From Leptospira ainlahdjerensis (GTDB lineage: Bacteria; Spirochaetota; Leptospiria; Leptospirales; Leptospiraceae), in NCBI RefSeq assembly GCF_016919175.1, contig NZ_JAFFPU010000075.1, positions 372,001-436,000 of the forward strand: a DNA stretch of 64,000 nt, read 5' to 3'. A program made the position numbers and the translations under genes. This document shows positions 50,530 through 60,876 of the stretch, one piece after another; positions within the stretch are counted from its first letter, which is position 1; each line of letters begins with the position of its first letter. The notes under the pieces were generated by a model that was given only the letters and a program-made list of their open reading frames with translations, was not told the DNA's origin and ran no database searches.

Positions 50530-51855
50530 ATGATACATAAACAGAATCTTTTTCAGTTAGAATTTTTTAAAAAACAAAAGTCGCAAAAGACGATTTCTAT
50601 AACTCAAGGGACTCTCTTCGATTTTATGTTTCGCATCGCCTCTTTCGGTATTCCGGCCTGGATTCTACTCTTTTCCGTTTTATTCTTTTCCGATTCGATC
50701 ATCGCTCAAGAGAAGAAGGATGAAAAAACGGACAAGGCACAGATTCAGAGTTTAGATTCTTCTAATAAACCGGAAGCGAATCTTCCTACCGAAACAAAGG
50801 AAGAAAATCAAAAAAAAGAAGAATCCAAGCCGGATCCAAAGGCGCCAAAGTTCGGTTTTTTTGCGGATTCTTACTATGCACACAACCCTTACGCGTCTCC
50901 GAACAGAGACAATAAATATCTCACACAACCGGCACGTTGGGACGAGATTAATGTCAACTTAGCTCATATCGACGGAAAAGTGGAGACGGATCAATATCGA
51001 GGAAGAGTCGCGTTTCAATTCGGTAATTCCGTAAACTCGAATTACAAAAACGAAGTTACTTCCGAAAAAAATTCCAATCAATTCTCGGTTCGAAATATTC
51101 AAGAAGCCTACGCAGGAATCAAACTCGCAAAAAATCTCTGGCTCGACACGGGAATTTATTTCGGGAACATCGGTCTTGAAAGTTGGATTTCCCATTCAAA
51201 CTGGAATTATTCCCGGGCGCTCGCGCTCGACTATGTTCCTTATTATTCGAGCGGGTTTCGGCTTTCCTATCAGTATTCTCAAAAACTTTCCTTTCAACTG
51301 CATCTGATGAACGGCTGGTCCAACATCACCGAAACCAATCGGGACAAAGCGATCGGAACTCAAATCGACTTTCAAGTAACGGATAAGCTTAGAATCACTC
51401 ACAACACTTTTATCGGAAACGAAGCTCCTGACAATGAAAGACGACAAACTAGATATTATAATAATCTAATATTACAATATCACTTTACGAAATTCTTCAT
51501 CATAGCGGGTTCCGGAGACGTCGGGATCCAAAGGGTTCCAGACCCGGGCGTGAACGCATATCGACAATGGTATATCGGAACGTTCTGGATTACTTGGAGA
51601 CCGATCGAAGAGTTTAGAACTTCGATTCGTATCGAGAGAATGTATGATCGGGATCAAACGATCATACAATCGGGAACTAAAAACGGATTTTTGACTTCGG
51701 GTGGAACTCTTACCCTCGATTACATTCCGAACGAACAGGCGATGATACGATTGGAGGGAAGATACTTTCGTTCTTACGACCCGGTCTTTGACTATCACAA
51801 GTCCCGTTCCAAAGAAGAAAAATTTATCGTCTTTGCGGTGACGGTTAAGATCTAA
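50530..51855 (+). CDS. porin of the putative beta-barrel porin-2 type
   Basis: This 441-residue protein has a hydrophobic signal at about 37-60 (ending SIIAQE). If translation starts at the internal ATG 50626 the signal peptide is of normal length, and the first 32 residues would drop out; neither ATG has a strong ribosome-binding site. A charged Lys/Glu-rich stretch follows, then beta strands: GRVAFQFGNS, NIQEAYAGIKLAKNLWLDTGIYFGNIGLESW and a C-terminal KFIVFAVTVKI. The N-QEAYA-W-D-G-F-IG-E pattern matches the bbp2 (OmpL-like) porin family. It should form a diffusion channel in the outer membrane. Confidence 0.78.
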   Translation: MIHKQNLFQLEFFKKQKSQKTISITQGTLFDFMFRIASFGIPAWILLFSVLFFSDSIIAQEKKDEKTDKAQIQSLDSSNKPEANLPTETKEENQKKEESKPDPKAPKFGFFADSYYAHNPYASPNRDNKYLTQPARWDEINVNLAHIDGKVETDQYRGRVAFQFGNSVNSNYKNEVTSEKNSNQFSVRNIQEAYAGIKLAKNLWLDTGIYFGNIGLESWISHSNWNYSRALALDYVPYYSSGFRLSYQYSQKLSFQLHLMNGWSNITETNRDKAIGTQIDFQVTDKLRITHNTFIGNEAPDNERRQTRYYNNLILQYHFTKFFIIAGSGDVGIQRVPDPGVNAYRQWYIGTFWITWRPIEEFRTSIRIERMYDRDQTIIQSGTKNGFLTSGGTLTLDYIPNEQAMIRLEGRYFRSYDPVFDYHKSRSKEEKFIVFAVTVKI

Positions 51856-51935
51856 TCTTCGTTACGCCCTTTCTATTCCGCAAAAACGGACTTGCCCGTT
51901 TGATTTGTAATGGCAAATTGTATCGAGAGGAAAGT

Positions 51936-52457
<522 letters not shown>

Positions 52458-52505
52458 ATTCCAATTTTCTAAATTCTCCTTTTAAGAATTTGAAAGAACC
52501 TTTGA

Positions 52506-52572
52506 TCCAACCATAAACCGAAAGCCGAGAAGAATCATCCATTCCTCTTGGTTTATGGTTGGACTTCGTTCT
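52506..52572 (+). terminator. strong hairpin after msrA
   Basis: TCCAACCATAAACC (52506-52519) and GGTTTATGGTTGGA (52550-52563) form a perfect 14-bp stem with a partly self-complementary 30-base loop. A moderately T-rich stretch follows. Confidence 0.6.
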
Positions 52573-52628
52573 TCGTTTATTAAATTCTACTTGATCCTCT
52601 CTATTGAAGTCGATAGACTGATTTATAA

Positions 52629-53702
<1,074 letters not shown>

Positions 53703-53722
53703 AACCATTTTGGATTTTAAGA

Positions 53723-54688
53723 ATGAAATATACAAAAATTAAACTTTTCACGATCGCGTTCGTTCTCGTCGTTTTGGCGATCGGGTGCACACGTTATGTG
53801 GTCATTACCGATCAAAAATTCACTTCACAAACGGCAAACATAGCTCCGAACGTCTATCTTACTACGTTCTCCTATGAGAATTCTTCTTATCCTCCGATTT
53901 TAATCGTGGATCCAGTTTTAATCAATAAAAAGGCCCTTTATCTTGGAGATAAATCGGGTCTGATCGGAGTTTTAAACGGAAACGGATTTTCGGTTTGGCT
54001 TCTTCATTTCGAAGATCACAAAAATATAAACCTCAAAGACGTCGGAGAGAATTTGATTCCGGAAGTGATCGGAAGAATCCAAAAAGTTACCGGTAAAAAA
54101 GAATACATTCTCGGCGGCGTGTCGTTAGGCGGACAATCGCTCCTCCATTCTTTCAAAGCCAAAAAAATTCCGGACATCGCAAAGGTATTTTTTCTCGGAA
54201 CGGGAATGGATTATAAATACAACGATAGTTTTATCGAACAGATGAAGGCCGAAAAAAGATTGGGTTCCGATATCAGTTCTTCCTGTAAAAACAAGGACAG
54301 CTTCTGCAAACGTTTTATCTCTTTCGACGCCGATGATCCTACTACCCTCTTCGTTTATCAAAATCTCTTTAATTATCTTCCGGCTCTGGAAGAAAATCCG
54401 AAGACGTGGGAATCATTTGAAAACACAAATTTCCCTTCTCTTTTTATCGGGGGAAGAATCGATAACATCTCCCCGACGGAAAGTATTCATCCCGTTTACA
54501 AAAGAAAAAAAGGGAAGAAGGAATATTTTGAAGCGGGAAGAGACAACGGAATGGCGATCGATTACGATCATCTTGGTCTTTTTGCTTACGAAGACGCACC
54601 TTCCGATATTTATCAGAGAATCGCAAACTGGTTAAAGGAAACCGAAGCGGAGCCTAAGAAGGTTTCTTCCAACCCAGCAAATCCATAA
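53723..54688 (+). CDS. alpha/beta-hydrolase lipoprotein, paralogue of the preceding gene
   Basis: This 321-residue protein has a signal ending LAIGC (C22), a good lipobox. The hydrolase part has ILIVDPVLINKKALYLGDKSGL, then GGVSLGGQS near residue 137 with the elbow Ser, GGRIDNISP and a late DYDHLGLF region offering Asp and His. It shares layout with the upstream gene but differs widely in sequence. Its 3' end overlaps the convergent DNA glycosylase gene by 35 bases (54654-54688). Substrate unknown. Confidence 0.78.
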   Translation: MKYTKIKLFTIAFVLVVLAIGCTRYVVITDQKFTSQTANIAPNVYLTTFSYENSSYPPILIVDPVLINKKALYLGDKSGLIGVLNGNGFSVWLLHFEDHKNINLKDVGENLIPEVIGRIQKVTGKKEYILGGVSLGGQSLLHSFKAKKIPDIAKVFFLGTGMDYKYNDSFIEQMKAEKRLGSDISSSCKNKDSFCKRFISFDADDPTTLFVYQNLFNYLPALEENPKTWESFENTNFPSLFIGGRIDNISPTESIHPVYKRKKGKKEYFEAGRDNGMAIDYDHLGLFAYEDAPSDIYQRIANWLKETEAEPKKVSSNPANP

Positions 54689-55265
54689 CTTTCTTTATGT
54701 CCTCCCAGACGTCTCGTTTGAGAGGACTGTTCTCCCCTCCGTTTCGAATTACAAAACTCGGATGATACGTCGGCATCACCGGGATTCCATAGAAAGAACC
54801 CCAATTTCCTCTGAGTTTTGTAATCCCTTCCTTTGTGTTTAAGATAAACCGTGTGGATGGATTTCCAAGAGTAATGATCGCCTTGGGTTGAATGATTTCG
54901 AGTTGTCTGAGAAGATACGGAGCGCAGGCTCTGGTCTCTTCGTCTTCCGGCGGACGATCCTTTTCGAATTTCATATCGAGGGTTGGTCTACACTTTACGA
55001 TGTTTGCGATAAAGACGGATTCTCTCGGAACTCCCATTCCCTTTTCGATGATTCTTGTTAAGAGTTCTCCGGCGCGGCCCACAAAGGGACGGCCGGTCAA
55101 GTCCTCTTGTTTGCCGGGACCTTCTCCGATAAAAACCACCTCGGCTTCCGGATTGCCTTCTCCAAAGACCGTTTGTGTTCGAGTCGTGTGAAGCTTGCAA
55201 AGCTTACAATCGGTGACCTCGGATTGGACGAGAGCTAATCTTCTGATTTTTTCTTCTCTGCTCAT
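54654..55265 (-). CDS. uracil-DNA glycosylase, family 4 (Fe-S)
   Basis: This 203-residue protein has the [4Fe-4S] cysteines C20, C23, C92 and C114 (CKLC, VKCRP, RACAPY) and the catalytic [23 protein letters not shown] block. A late [11 protein letters not shown] carries the conserved His. It excises uracil from DNA in base excision repair. The gene is convergent with the lipoprotein-hydrolase gene and divergent, by 45 bases, from the nuclease gene, placing two DNA-repair enzymes back to back. Confidence 0.93.
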   Translation of the reverse strand: MSREEKIRRLALVQSEVTDCKLCKLHTTRTQTVFGEGNPEAEVVFIGEGPGKQEDLTGRPFVGRAGELLTRIIEKGMGVPRESVFIANIVKCRPTLDMKFEKDRPPEDEETRACAPYLLRQLEIIQPKAIITLGNPSTRFILNTKEGITKLRGNWGSFYGIPVMPTYHPSFVIRNGGENSPLKRDVWEDIKKVMDLLGWKKPS

Positions 55266-55310
55266 GAAAATACGTTCGATCCAGACTGAAAAAGAAATTC
55301 TCTGGAGTCA

Positions 55311-56315
55311 ATGGAAATGATCGTCTTAACACCCGCCGGATTGTATATTCCTCAAGCCGATGTTTATGTCGATCCTTGGAAGGGAGTGCCGAGGGCGATC
55401 CTAACACACGCACATTCCGATCATACGAGAAAGGGTTCCGCTCATTATCTCTGTGCAGAATCCGGTTTTCATCTCACGCAGGAACGCCTCGGAAAAAAAG
55501 CGCGGATCGAAACCCTTCCTTACGGAAGAGCCGTATATACGAACGGGGTAAGAATCAGCCTTCACTCCGCGGGTCATATCCTTGGATCTTCCCAGGTAAG
55601 AATCGAATACAAAGGGAAAGTGACCGTGATCAGCGGAGACTACAAAACGGTTTCCGATCCTACCTGCGAACCGTTTGAAATTCTCAAATGTGATACGTTT
55701 CTTTCGGAAGCGACCTTTGCAAAACCGTATTATATCTGGGAAAATACTACATCTGTATTTCAGAATATTCTAAACTTTATTTTGGAAAATAGAAACCTAG
55801 ACTCGATCTCATTGCTCTACGGATATTCGCTCGGGAAGGCGCAGAGAATTCTAAAAGGATTGTCGATCGCGGCGGAGGAGCGAGGGATCGACTTGGATTT
55901 TTTTGTTCACGATTCCATTCTTTCGATGAACTCGAGATACGAAGAATCGGGAATTCATCTTCCTAAAACAAAACCTTTGGATCAATGGAATCCGAATTCT
56001 AAAAATCATTTTGTTTTTCTCGCTCCTCCGGGTTCTCCGATTCCCAATCCGGAATCTAAAAAGATCCGAAGCGCCTTTTGTTCCGGCTGGATGCAACTTT
56101 CAAAAAATAGAAAGAACGGAAGTTTTAGCAAAGGGTTTACTCTTTCGGATCACGCCGACTGGAATGAATTGGTTCAAACGATTTCCTCTACGGAAGCGGA
56201 AGAAATTCTTCTCACTCACGGAGATACGGAAGCCATCGTTCGTTATCTCAAAGAGAAAGGGAAGAATGCAAAGACTCTCAAAACGAAATTTCATTCGGAA
56301 GAATCTGAATTCTAA
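55311..56315 (+). CDS. metallo-beta-lactamase-fold DNA exonuclease (ligase-associated type)
   Basis: This 334-residue protein starts LTPAGLYIPQADVYVDPWKGV, matching the ligase-associated exonuclease N-terminus. HAHSDH (H33, H35, D37, H38), HSAGHILGSSQV, SGDYKT, LSDHADWNEL and a final LTHGD supply the two-zinc site, so the enzyme looks active. In many bacteria this gene sits with an ATP-dependent DNA ligase and a large helicase in a repair island. Here the only ligase homologue in the window lies 4.5 kb downstream and looks inactive. GGAG precedes the ATG by five bases. Confidence 0.88.
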   Translation: MEMIVLTPAGLYIPQADVYVDPWKGVPRAILTHAHSDHTRKGSAHYLCAESGFHLTQERLGKKARIETLPYGRAVYTNGVRISLHSAGHILGSSQVRIEYKGKVTVISGDYKTVSDPTCEPFEILKCDTFLSEATFAKPYYIWENTTSVFQNILNFILENRNLDSISLLYGYSLGKAQRILKGLSIAAEERGIDLDFFVHDSILSMNSRYEESGIHLPKTKPLDQWNPNSKNHFVFLAPPGSPIPNPESKKIRSAFCSGWMQLSKNRKNGSFSKGFTLSDHADWNELVQTISSTEAEEILLTHGDTEAIVRYLKEKGKNAKTLKTKFHSEESEF

Positions 56316-56873
56316 TTCAAGATATCGAATATTCACTCGAAGATTTTTCAAAACGTTCCTTTTTAGAATTTAAGAAATAAATTCTTTGAAAATTCGAAAT
56401 CGAAATTCTTTCTCAAACCAGGTTTTTCTTTTTTTAATCGAATCGAACCTTTTCTAAAAAATCTTGTGTACTCAAAAATTGCAAAAGTCTTTCGAAGAGA
56501 CAACCTTGTCCCGCCTACCTCGGAACGATCCATAAAATTGCGGGACGACTGAGAACTTCCCCTGCAAACGCGAAAAGAAATTCGCATTTGCCCCTACAAA
56601 CGGCCAATATTTTGTTCTCTTAGACTTTTCAAAAAATCATTCCTTTGATGGGGGAGTTCCCACACTCTAAGGATTTTCGATACGCTTCTATTTTCTTCAA
56701 TTCTGATTGGGCTCCTACATTCCAAGGTTTTGGCAAGGACTCCGAAGTTTTCTAATTATAATCCAAGAAGAATTTGAAAAGAACTCGATTAGACTTAGGA
56801 AGCAAAACGTAAGAAAGAATAGATCTTCCAATTTCTCTCTGAAATCAGGGAAATCGAGGAAAACAAAGCATCA
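56316..56873. repeat. intergenic region with diverged repeat copies
   Basis: No gene is visible in 558 bases. Two diverged direct copies occur: GGGAGTTCCCACACTCTAAGG (from about 56652, in part) and GGCTCCTACATTCCAAGG (from 56710), both related to the GGAGTTCC repeat found elsewhere. A second pair, CCCCTGCAAACG and CCCCTACAAACG, lies at about 56,560-56,600. Otherwise I see nothing. Confidence 0.45.
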
Positions 56874-58172
56874 ATGACCGAAAAAAATCAGCAACCATTC
56901 AAAAAAGCAAAAACGGAAGACCGTTATCGGATGATTCAATGGATTGAAAAGGGAAATATCGAAAGAATCCAAGAAGAAATCGAAACTCGAGGAAAGGATT
57001 TCTACGGCGCCGCTCCCTTGTTCTTTGCCGCGAGCGAAAACAACGTTCCCGCATTGGAATATTTTGAAAGCATCGGGTTTTCTTTAGACACAAGGGATTC
57101 CGGCAATCTTTCTCTTCACTTTTATGCGTGCAGAGATCGCGGTAAAAGCGAGGTCGTAAGTTATCTTCTAAATAAAAATATAAAACCGGATCCAAAGGAC
57201 ATTCTCGAAGCCGCGGCGAAAGGCAAAATTGAAATTCTAAAACTGTATCAAACCTTTGGAATCGATCTCAAAGATCCGAATCTCAAAAACGAAAACTACA
57301 CACTTTTGGAAATCGCCACGTTCTCTAACTTAGAATGTTTAAGATTTCTCTTCGAACAAGGTCTGACTTTCGAACCGAGCCTTCTACCAAGAGCGGCCAG
57401 TTTAGGAAAATTGGATATAGTTCGTTATCTCGTCTTAGAACAAAAGGCGAATCCAAACGTTAAGGTGTACGAAAGAAACGCCATCCACGAAGCCTGTTTC
57501 GGTCCGTCCAATCACGAACCCTATGAACATCTAAATATTCTAAAATTCTTACATGAGAATGGAGGAGACTTGAATTCTCCTTCAAATTGGAGAGGAGACG
57601 AAATCTATACTCCTCTTCATTTTGCGTGCAGCCCCGGAGCTCAGGATAAAATGCCCTTTATCCGATATCTTTTGGAAAACGGAGTCGATCCGGATTTACA
57701 AAATCCAAAATCGGCTCTCAGCATCGCGGATTCGAAAACGAGAAAGGAAGTATTGAAATTCTTAGAAACAAAAGGAATCAAAGTGGAAAAGGATCCTTTC
57801 CAAAGATCGTTTCAAGTTGATAAACTGATTGCCTTTGCGGAAGACGCGATTCGAAAATTTGCAAAAGAAAATCCGGAGGTTGTCGTCTTTCAATTCGTGA
57901 TCGAAGGTGCAACGATGAATATGAGCGATCTCTTTGATCCGGATTATTATATCGGCGATTGGAAATACGAAGGTTTTGCGGAATTCGGCGAAGAAAACGG
58001 GTTCGATTATCCTTTGTGGAAGGAACACTACGATTCCATGGGGGAAGATAAAAATTCCCCCTATGCCCTTGCGATGTACAAGGTCATAGAAGGTTTGCAC
58101 GAAAAAAAGGCTTTTAATCTTTTAAAACGATCCCAAAATTTCGAAGCGAAGATGATAGATCACATGTATTAA
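56874..58172 (+). CDS. ankyrin-repeat protein
   Basis: This 432-residue protein has no signal peptide. Ankyrin repeats extend from about residue 30 to 300, for example AAPLFFAASENNVPALEYFESIG, AASLGKLDIVRYLV, YTPLHFACSPG and FIRYLLENGVDPDLQNPKSALSIA. The last 120 residues form a different domain with an acidic segment (DLFDPDYYIGDW, EFGEENGFDYPLW). Ankyrins mediate protein contacts and the C-terminal domain is unrecognised. The gene is convergent with the acylase gene, 13 bases apart. Confidence 0.83.
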   Translation: MTEKNQQPFKKAKTEDRYRMIQWIEKGNIERIQEEIETRGKDFYGAAPLFFAASENNVPALEYFESIGFSLDTRDSGNLSLHFYACRDRGKSEVVSYLLNKNIKPDPKDILEAAAKGKIEILKLYQTFGIDLKDPNLKNENYTLLEIATFSNLECLRFLFEQGLTFEPSLLPRAASLGKLDIVRYLVLEQKANPNVKVYERNAIHEACFGPSNHEPYEHLNILKFLHENGGDLNSPSNWRGDEIYTPLHFACSPGAQDKMPFIRYLLENGVDPDLQNPKSALSIADSKTRKEVLKFLETKGIKVEKDPFQRSFQVDKLIAFAEDAIRKFAKENPEVVVFQFVIEGATMNMSDLFDPDYYIGDWKYEGFAEFGEENGFDYPLWKEHYDSMGEDKNSPYALAMYKVIEGLHEKKAFNLLKRSQNFEAKMIDHMY

Positions 58173-58185
58173 AAAATTGGAATAT

Positions 58186-60708
58186 TTATTCCGGAACGAA
58201 TTTTAATACGTGTTTTGAATCTTGTTCAATCTGCGATTGTGTAAATCGAATGGATCGAAATTCTCCTTTAAGGAACATCTCAATCTGATCTCCGTAAAAA
58301 GGGGAACCTTGATTACCGGAATTCCCGGTCGGCAAAACCGACCAGGAATTTTCCGGATGCATCAGATCGATGATTCTTCTTTTTGACGGGCCCACTTTCG
58401 GAGTCATTTCCGGATTGATATCCTGTTGCGCCATGATGTTTACGATCGCCTCCCCCGAATTGACGGAAAACGGCCCTTGGTTAAAAATCAAACCTAGAAC
58501 CGGAACCTTTCCGATCGGATGTTCAAACGTGATCTTGTGCGCCTTTCCCCATTTCCAAGTAGATGCGGCTCCTCCGTGTTTTTGAGAAAGATAACGAACC
58601 GTTTGTTCGAAAGCCCGGATTAGAATTTCTCTTCTTGTTTCCAAGATGACCGGAGTTGAAAGATCGTCCCAAAATGTAGAATCCGGATCGGAAAGGATCG
58701 CCTTATACGCATTCCAGTGTTCCGCATTATGACCGTAAATCGCGATCTCCCTCGGATCCAATTCATCGGATAAAAGATTGAGCATTACGAATTGATTGAG
58801 AGTCTGAAAAACCGTCGCCCCGGAGGAGTCTAACGTGTGTTCTCCGTCGAAAGCTTTGTAAACTTCCAGAGCCTCTCGGAAAACTCCGTTCCATTCTTTG
58901 TCTTTTTCCAATTCTCCCGCGATCAAAGGTACGATACTTCTCGCGGAATGAGCAAGAACATCGGTCTGAAGCTTCTTCATATCTTCCACAGACCATTGTT
59001 GTCTTTGAGAAAGAACTTCGTAGATTCTTCTCGCGCGATCGGATTCTTGCCAATAACCTTCCGGTTTTCCGTAACCCTTTAACTCATACACCGGAAGATG
59101 GTTTGCGGTGAGAATGATTCCTTCGGGTGGATTTATTAATTTCGGATTTTGAGAAGAAGGAAGATAACCGATCACGTCGTCGTCTCCCGATGCTCCGTCT
59201 AAAATTTTTCGCGGATTGCTCTTCTTCCCTCGGATCGGAAATCTTCCCACGGCCCACCAAGCGATGTTTCCTTTTACGTCCGCATAAGAAACGTTTAAAC
59301 CCGGAGCGGGAAGAGAAGGTACGATAAAAGAACATTCTTCTAGAGAAGAACAACGACCCAGACTATAAACCGTATCCAACATCGGAACTGAAAGGTGGTG
59401 AAAGATCCAATGAACCGAAATGACGGGCCCGTCGTATCCTTCAATCGGTTTTGAAACGATGGGACCGTGAGAAGTCACCTGAATTTCGATCTCTCTCGCC
59501 TCTTCTCCTTTTACCGGAATTTTTTCCTTGAGAATTTGAATCGGAACCCAGTTCCCTTTTTCTTTTACTAAGTTCGGTTGTGTGGGATGAAGAGTTTCAC
59601 GATAAAAATCCATATCGTCGTTTTCCAACATCGTCAAAGCCCAAGCCTTTTTCGCGTTATGCGCGATCAAAGGGAACGGGAGAATAGGAAAATGATAACC
59701 GTAGGTTTCGTGCTCGCCGACTTTCAAATGAACTTCATACCAAGTCCCGGGGTTGCTAAATGCGATATGGGGATCGTTTGCTAAAATTGCACCGCCGGTT
59801 GCGGATCTGGAAGGAGCGATCACCCAGGAATTGCTCCCCGTAAAAACCGGAAGATCCCTTAGGATCGAATCCACTTTCTGAAAAGTTTTCGAAACGTCCG
59901 AAAAGTCTTCAGAACTTTTTATCAGAGAAGAAACGGCGGTTCCGTTTATAATCGAACTCGATCCTTTATCCGCCATAGCTTTTGGAGAATAAGCCGGCTG
60001 ATTTTCCAGAGTGGAAAATCGATCCTCTTTATCGTGTCGCGGAAACAATTCCGCGACATTTCGATTCGGAAGTTTTTTCTCTAAGGTGGAATGAAGCGGA
60101 TCCAAACGAAGCGCTTCAGCAAAAGAAAAAGATAAAAGAGACAAAGCGCTCAATACATCCAGACGATCGAACGGTTTCGGTTTGTATCCGAGAACGGCGA
60201 ACTCGATCGGCAGCGCTTCGGTTTGTAAAAAGAAATTGATTCCTTCCAAAAAAGAATCCAATTCTTTCCAAGCTTGGGGATTTCCTTTAGATGCTTCCTG
60301 AAGCATCTTCTCGGCGGTTCTTCTTAAGAGCATTTGCCGCAAAAAAGTATCCGCCGGAATCAAATCCGCTCCTAAAACTTCGGATAATTCTCCTTTCCCT
60401 GCCCTTCGAAGAATTTCCATTTGAAACAAACGATCGCTCGCGGTTACATAACCTAATGCAAAGTAGGCGGAATGAGAATCTTCGGATCGAATGTGCGGGA
60501 CACCATAAGAATCCCTGATCACAGAGACGGGTTTTGAAATTCCGGATACTTTCAATTCTCCACTCAAACGAGGAGATTTTAAAAATAGCAAAAAGGAAAA
60601 TCCGATCTTTGCAAAAAGGAGAATGGCAAGGATCGACCAAAAAGAACGGCGTATCCAAAGCGGAATACGATTCCAAAAGTTTAAAAATTGTAAGCTGAAG
60701 TTTCTCAT
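58186..60708 (-). CDS. penicillin-acylase-family amidohydrolase
   Basis: This 840-residue Ntn-hydrolase has an N-terminal membrane segment (about 21-43) that anchors it facing the periplasm. The alpha chain begins ISKPVSVIRDSYGVPHIRSED. The autocleavage site and nucleophile are TGSNSW, where S292 becomes the new N-terminus of the beta chain. ATGGAILANDPHIAF and a later HNAKKAWALTMLENDDMDFYRE are family blocks. Members cleave amides such as penicillins, cephalosporins or acyl-homoserine lactones. The true substrate is unknown and may be a signal molecule or a lipid amide. Confidence 0.88.
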   Translation of the reverse strand: MRNFSLQFLNFWNRIPLWIRRSFWSILAILLFAKIGFSFLLFLKSPRLSGELKVSGISKPVSVIRDSYGVPHIRSEDSHSAYFALGYVTASDRLFQMEILRRAGKGELSEVLGADLIPADTFLRQMLLRRTAEKMLQEASKGNPQAWKELDSFLEGINFFLQTEALPIEFAVLGYKPKPFDRLDVLSALSLLSFSFAEALRLDPLHSTLEKKLPNRNVAELFPRHDKEDRFSTLENQPAYSPKAMADKGSSSIINGTAVSSLIKSSEDFSDVSKTFQKVDSILRDLPVFTGSNSWVIAPSRSATGGAILANDPHIAFSNPGTWYEVHLKVGEHETYGYHFPILPFPLIAHNAKKAWALTMLENDDMDFYRETLHPTQPNLVKEKGNWVPIQILKEKIPVKGEEAREIEIQVTSHGPIVSKPIEGYDGPVISVHWIFHHLSVPMLDTVYSLGRCSSLEECSFIVPSLPAPGLNVSYADVKGNIAWWAVGRFPIRGKKSNPRKILDGASGDDDVIGYLPSSQNPKLINPPEGIILTANHLPVYELKGYGKPEGYWQESDRARRIYEVLSQRQQWSVEDMKKLQTDVLAHSARSIVPLIAGELEKDKEWNGVFREALEVYKAFDGEHTLDSSGATVFQTLNQFVMLNLLSDELDPREIAIYGHNAEHWNAYKAILSDPDSTFWDDLSTPVILETRREILIRAFEQTVRYLSQKHGGAASTWKWGKAHKITFEHPIGKVPVLGLIFNQGPFSVNSGEAIVNIMAQQDINPEMTPKVGPSKRRIIDLMHPENSWSVLPTGNSGNQGSPFYGDQIEMFLKGEFRSIRFTQSQIEQDSKHVLKFVPE

Positions 60709-60876
60709 ACACTACCGAATATTTATTTTTTTAAGGGAGTTTACTTTTATAAAATCGGACTGTTTGAGCAAGAAAAGTTTTTATCCGTTTTTATTTTTCT
60801 GATTCTTTTTCATCCAAAAAAGAATGACTTCCCGCAAATCTATGCAAAAAACAAAACAAACCCAGAAATCAATCCA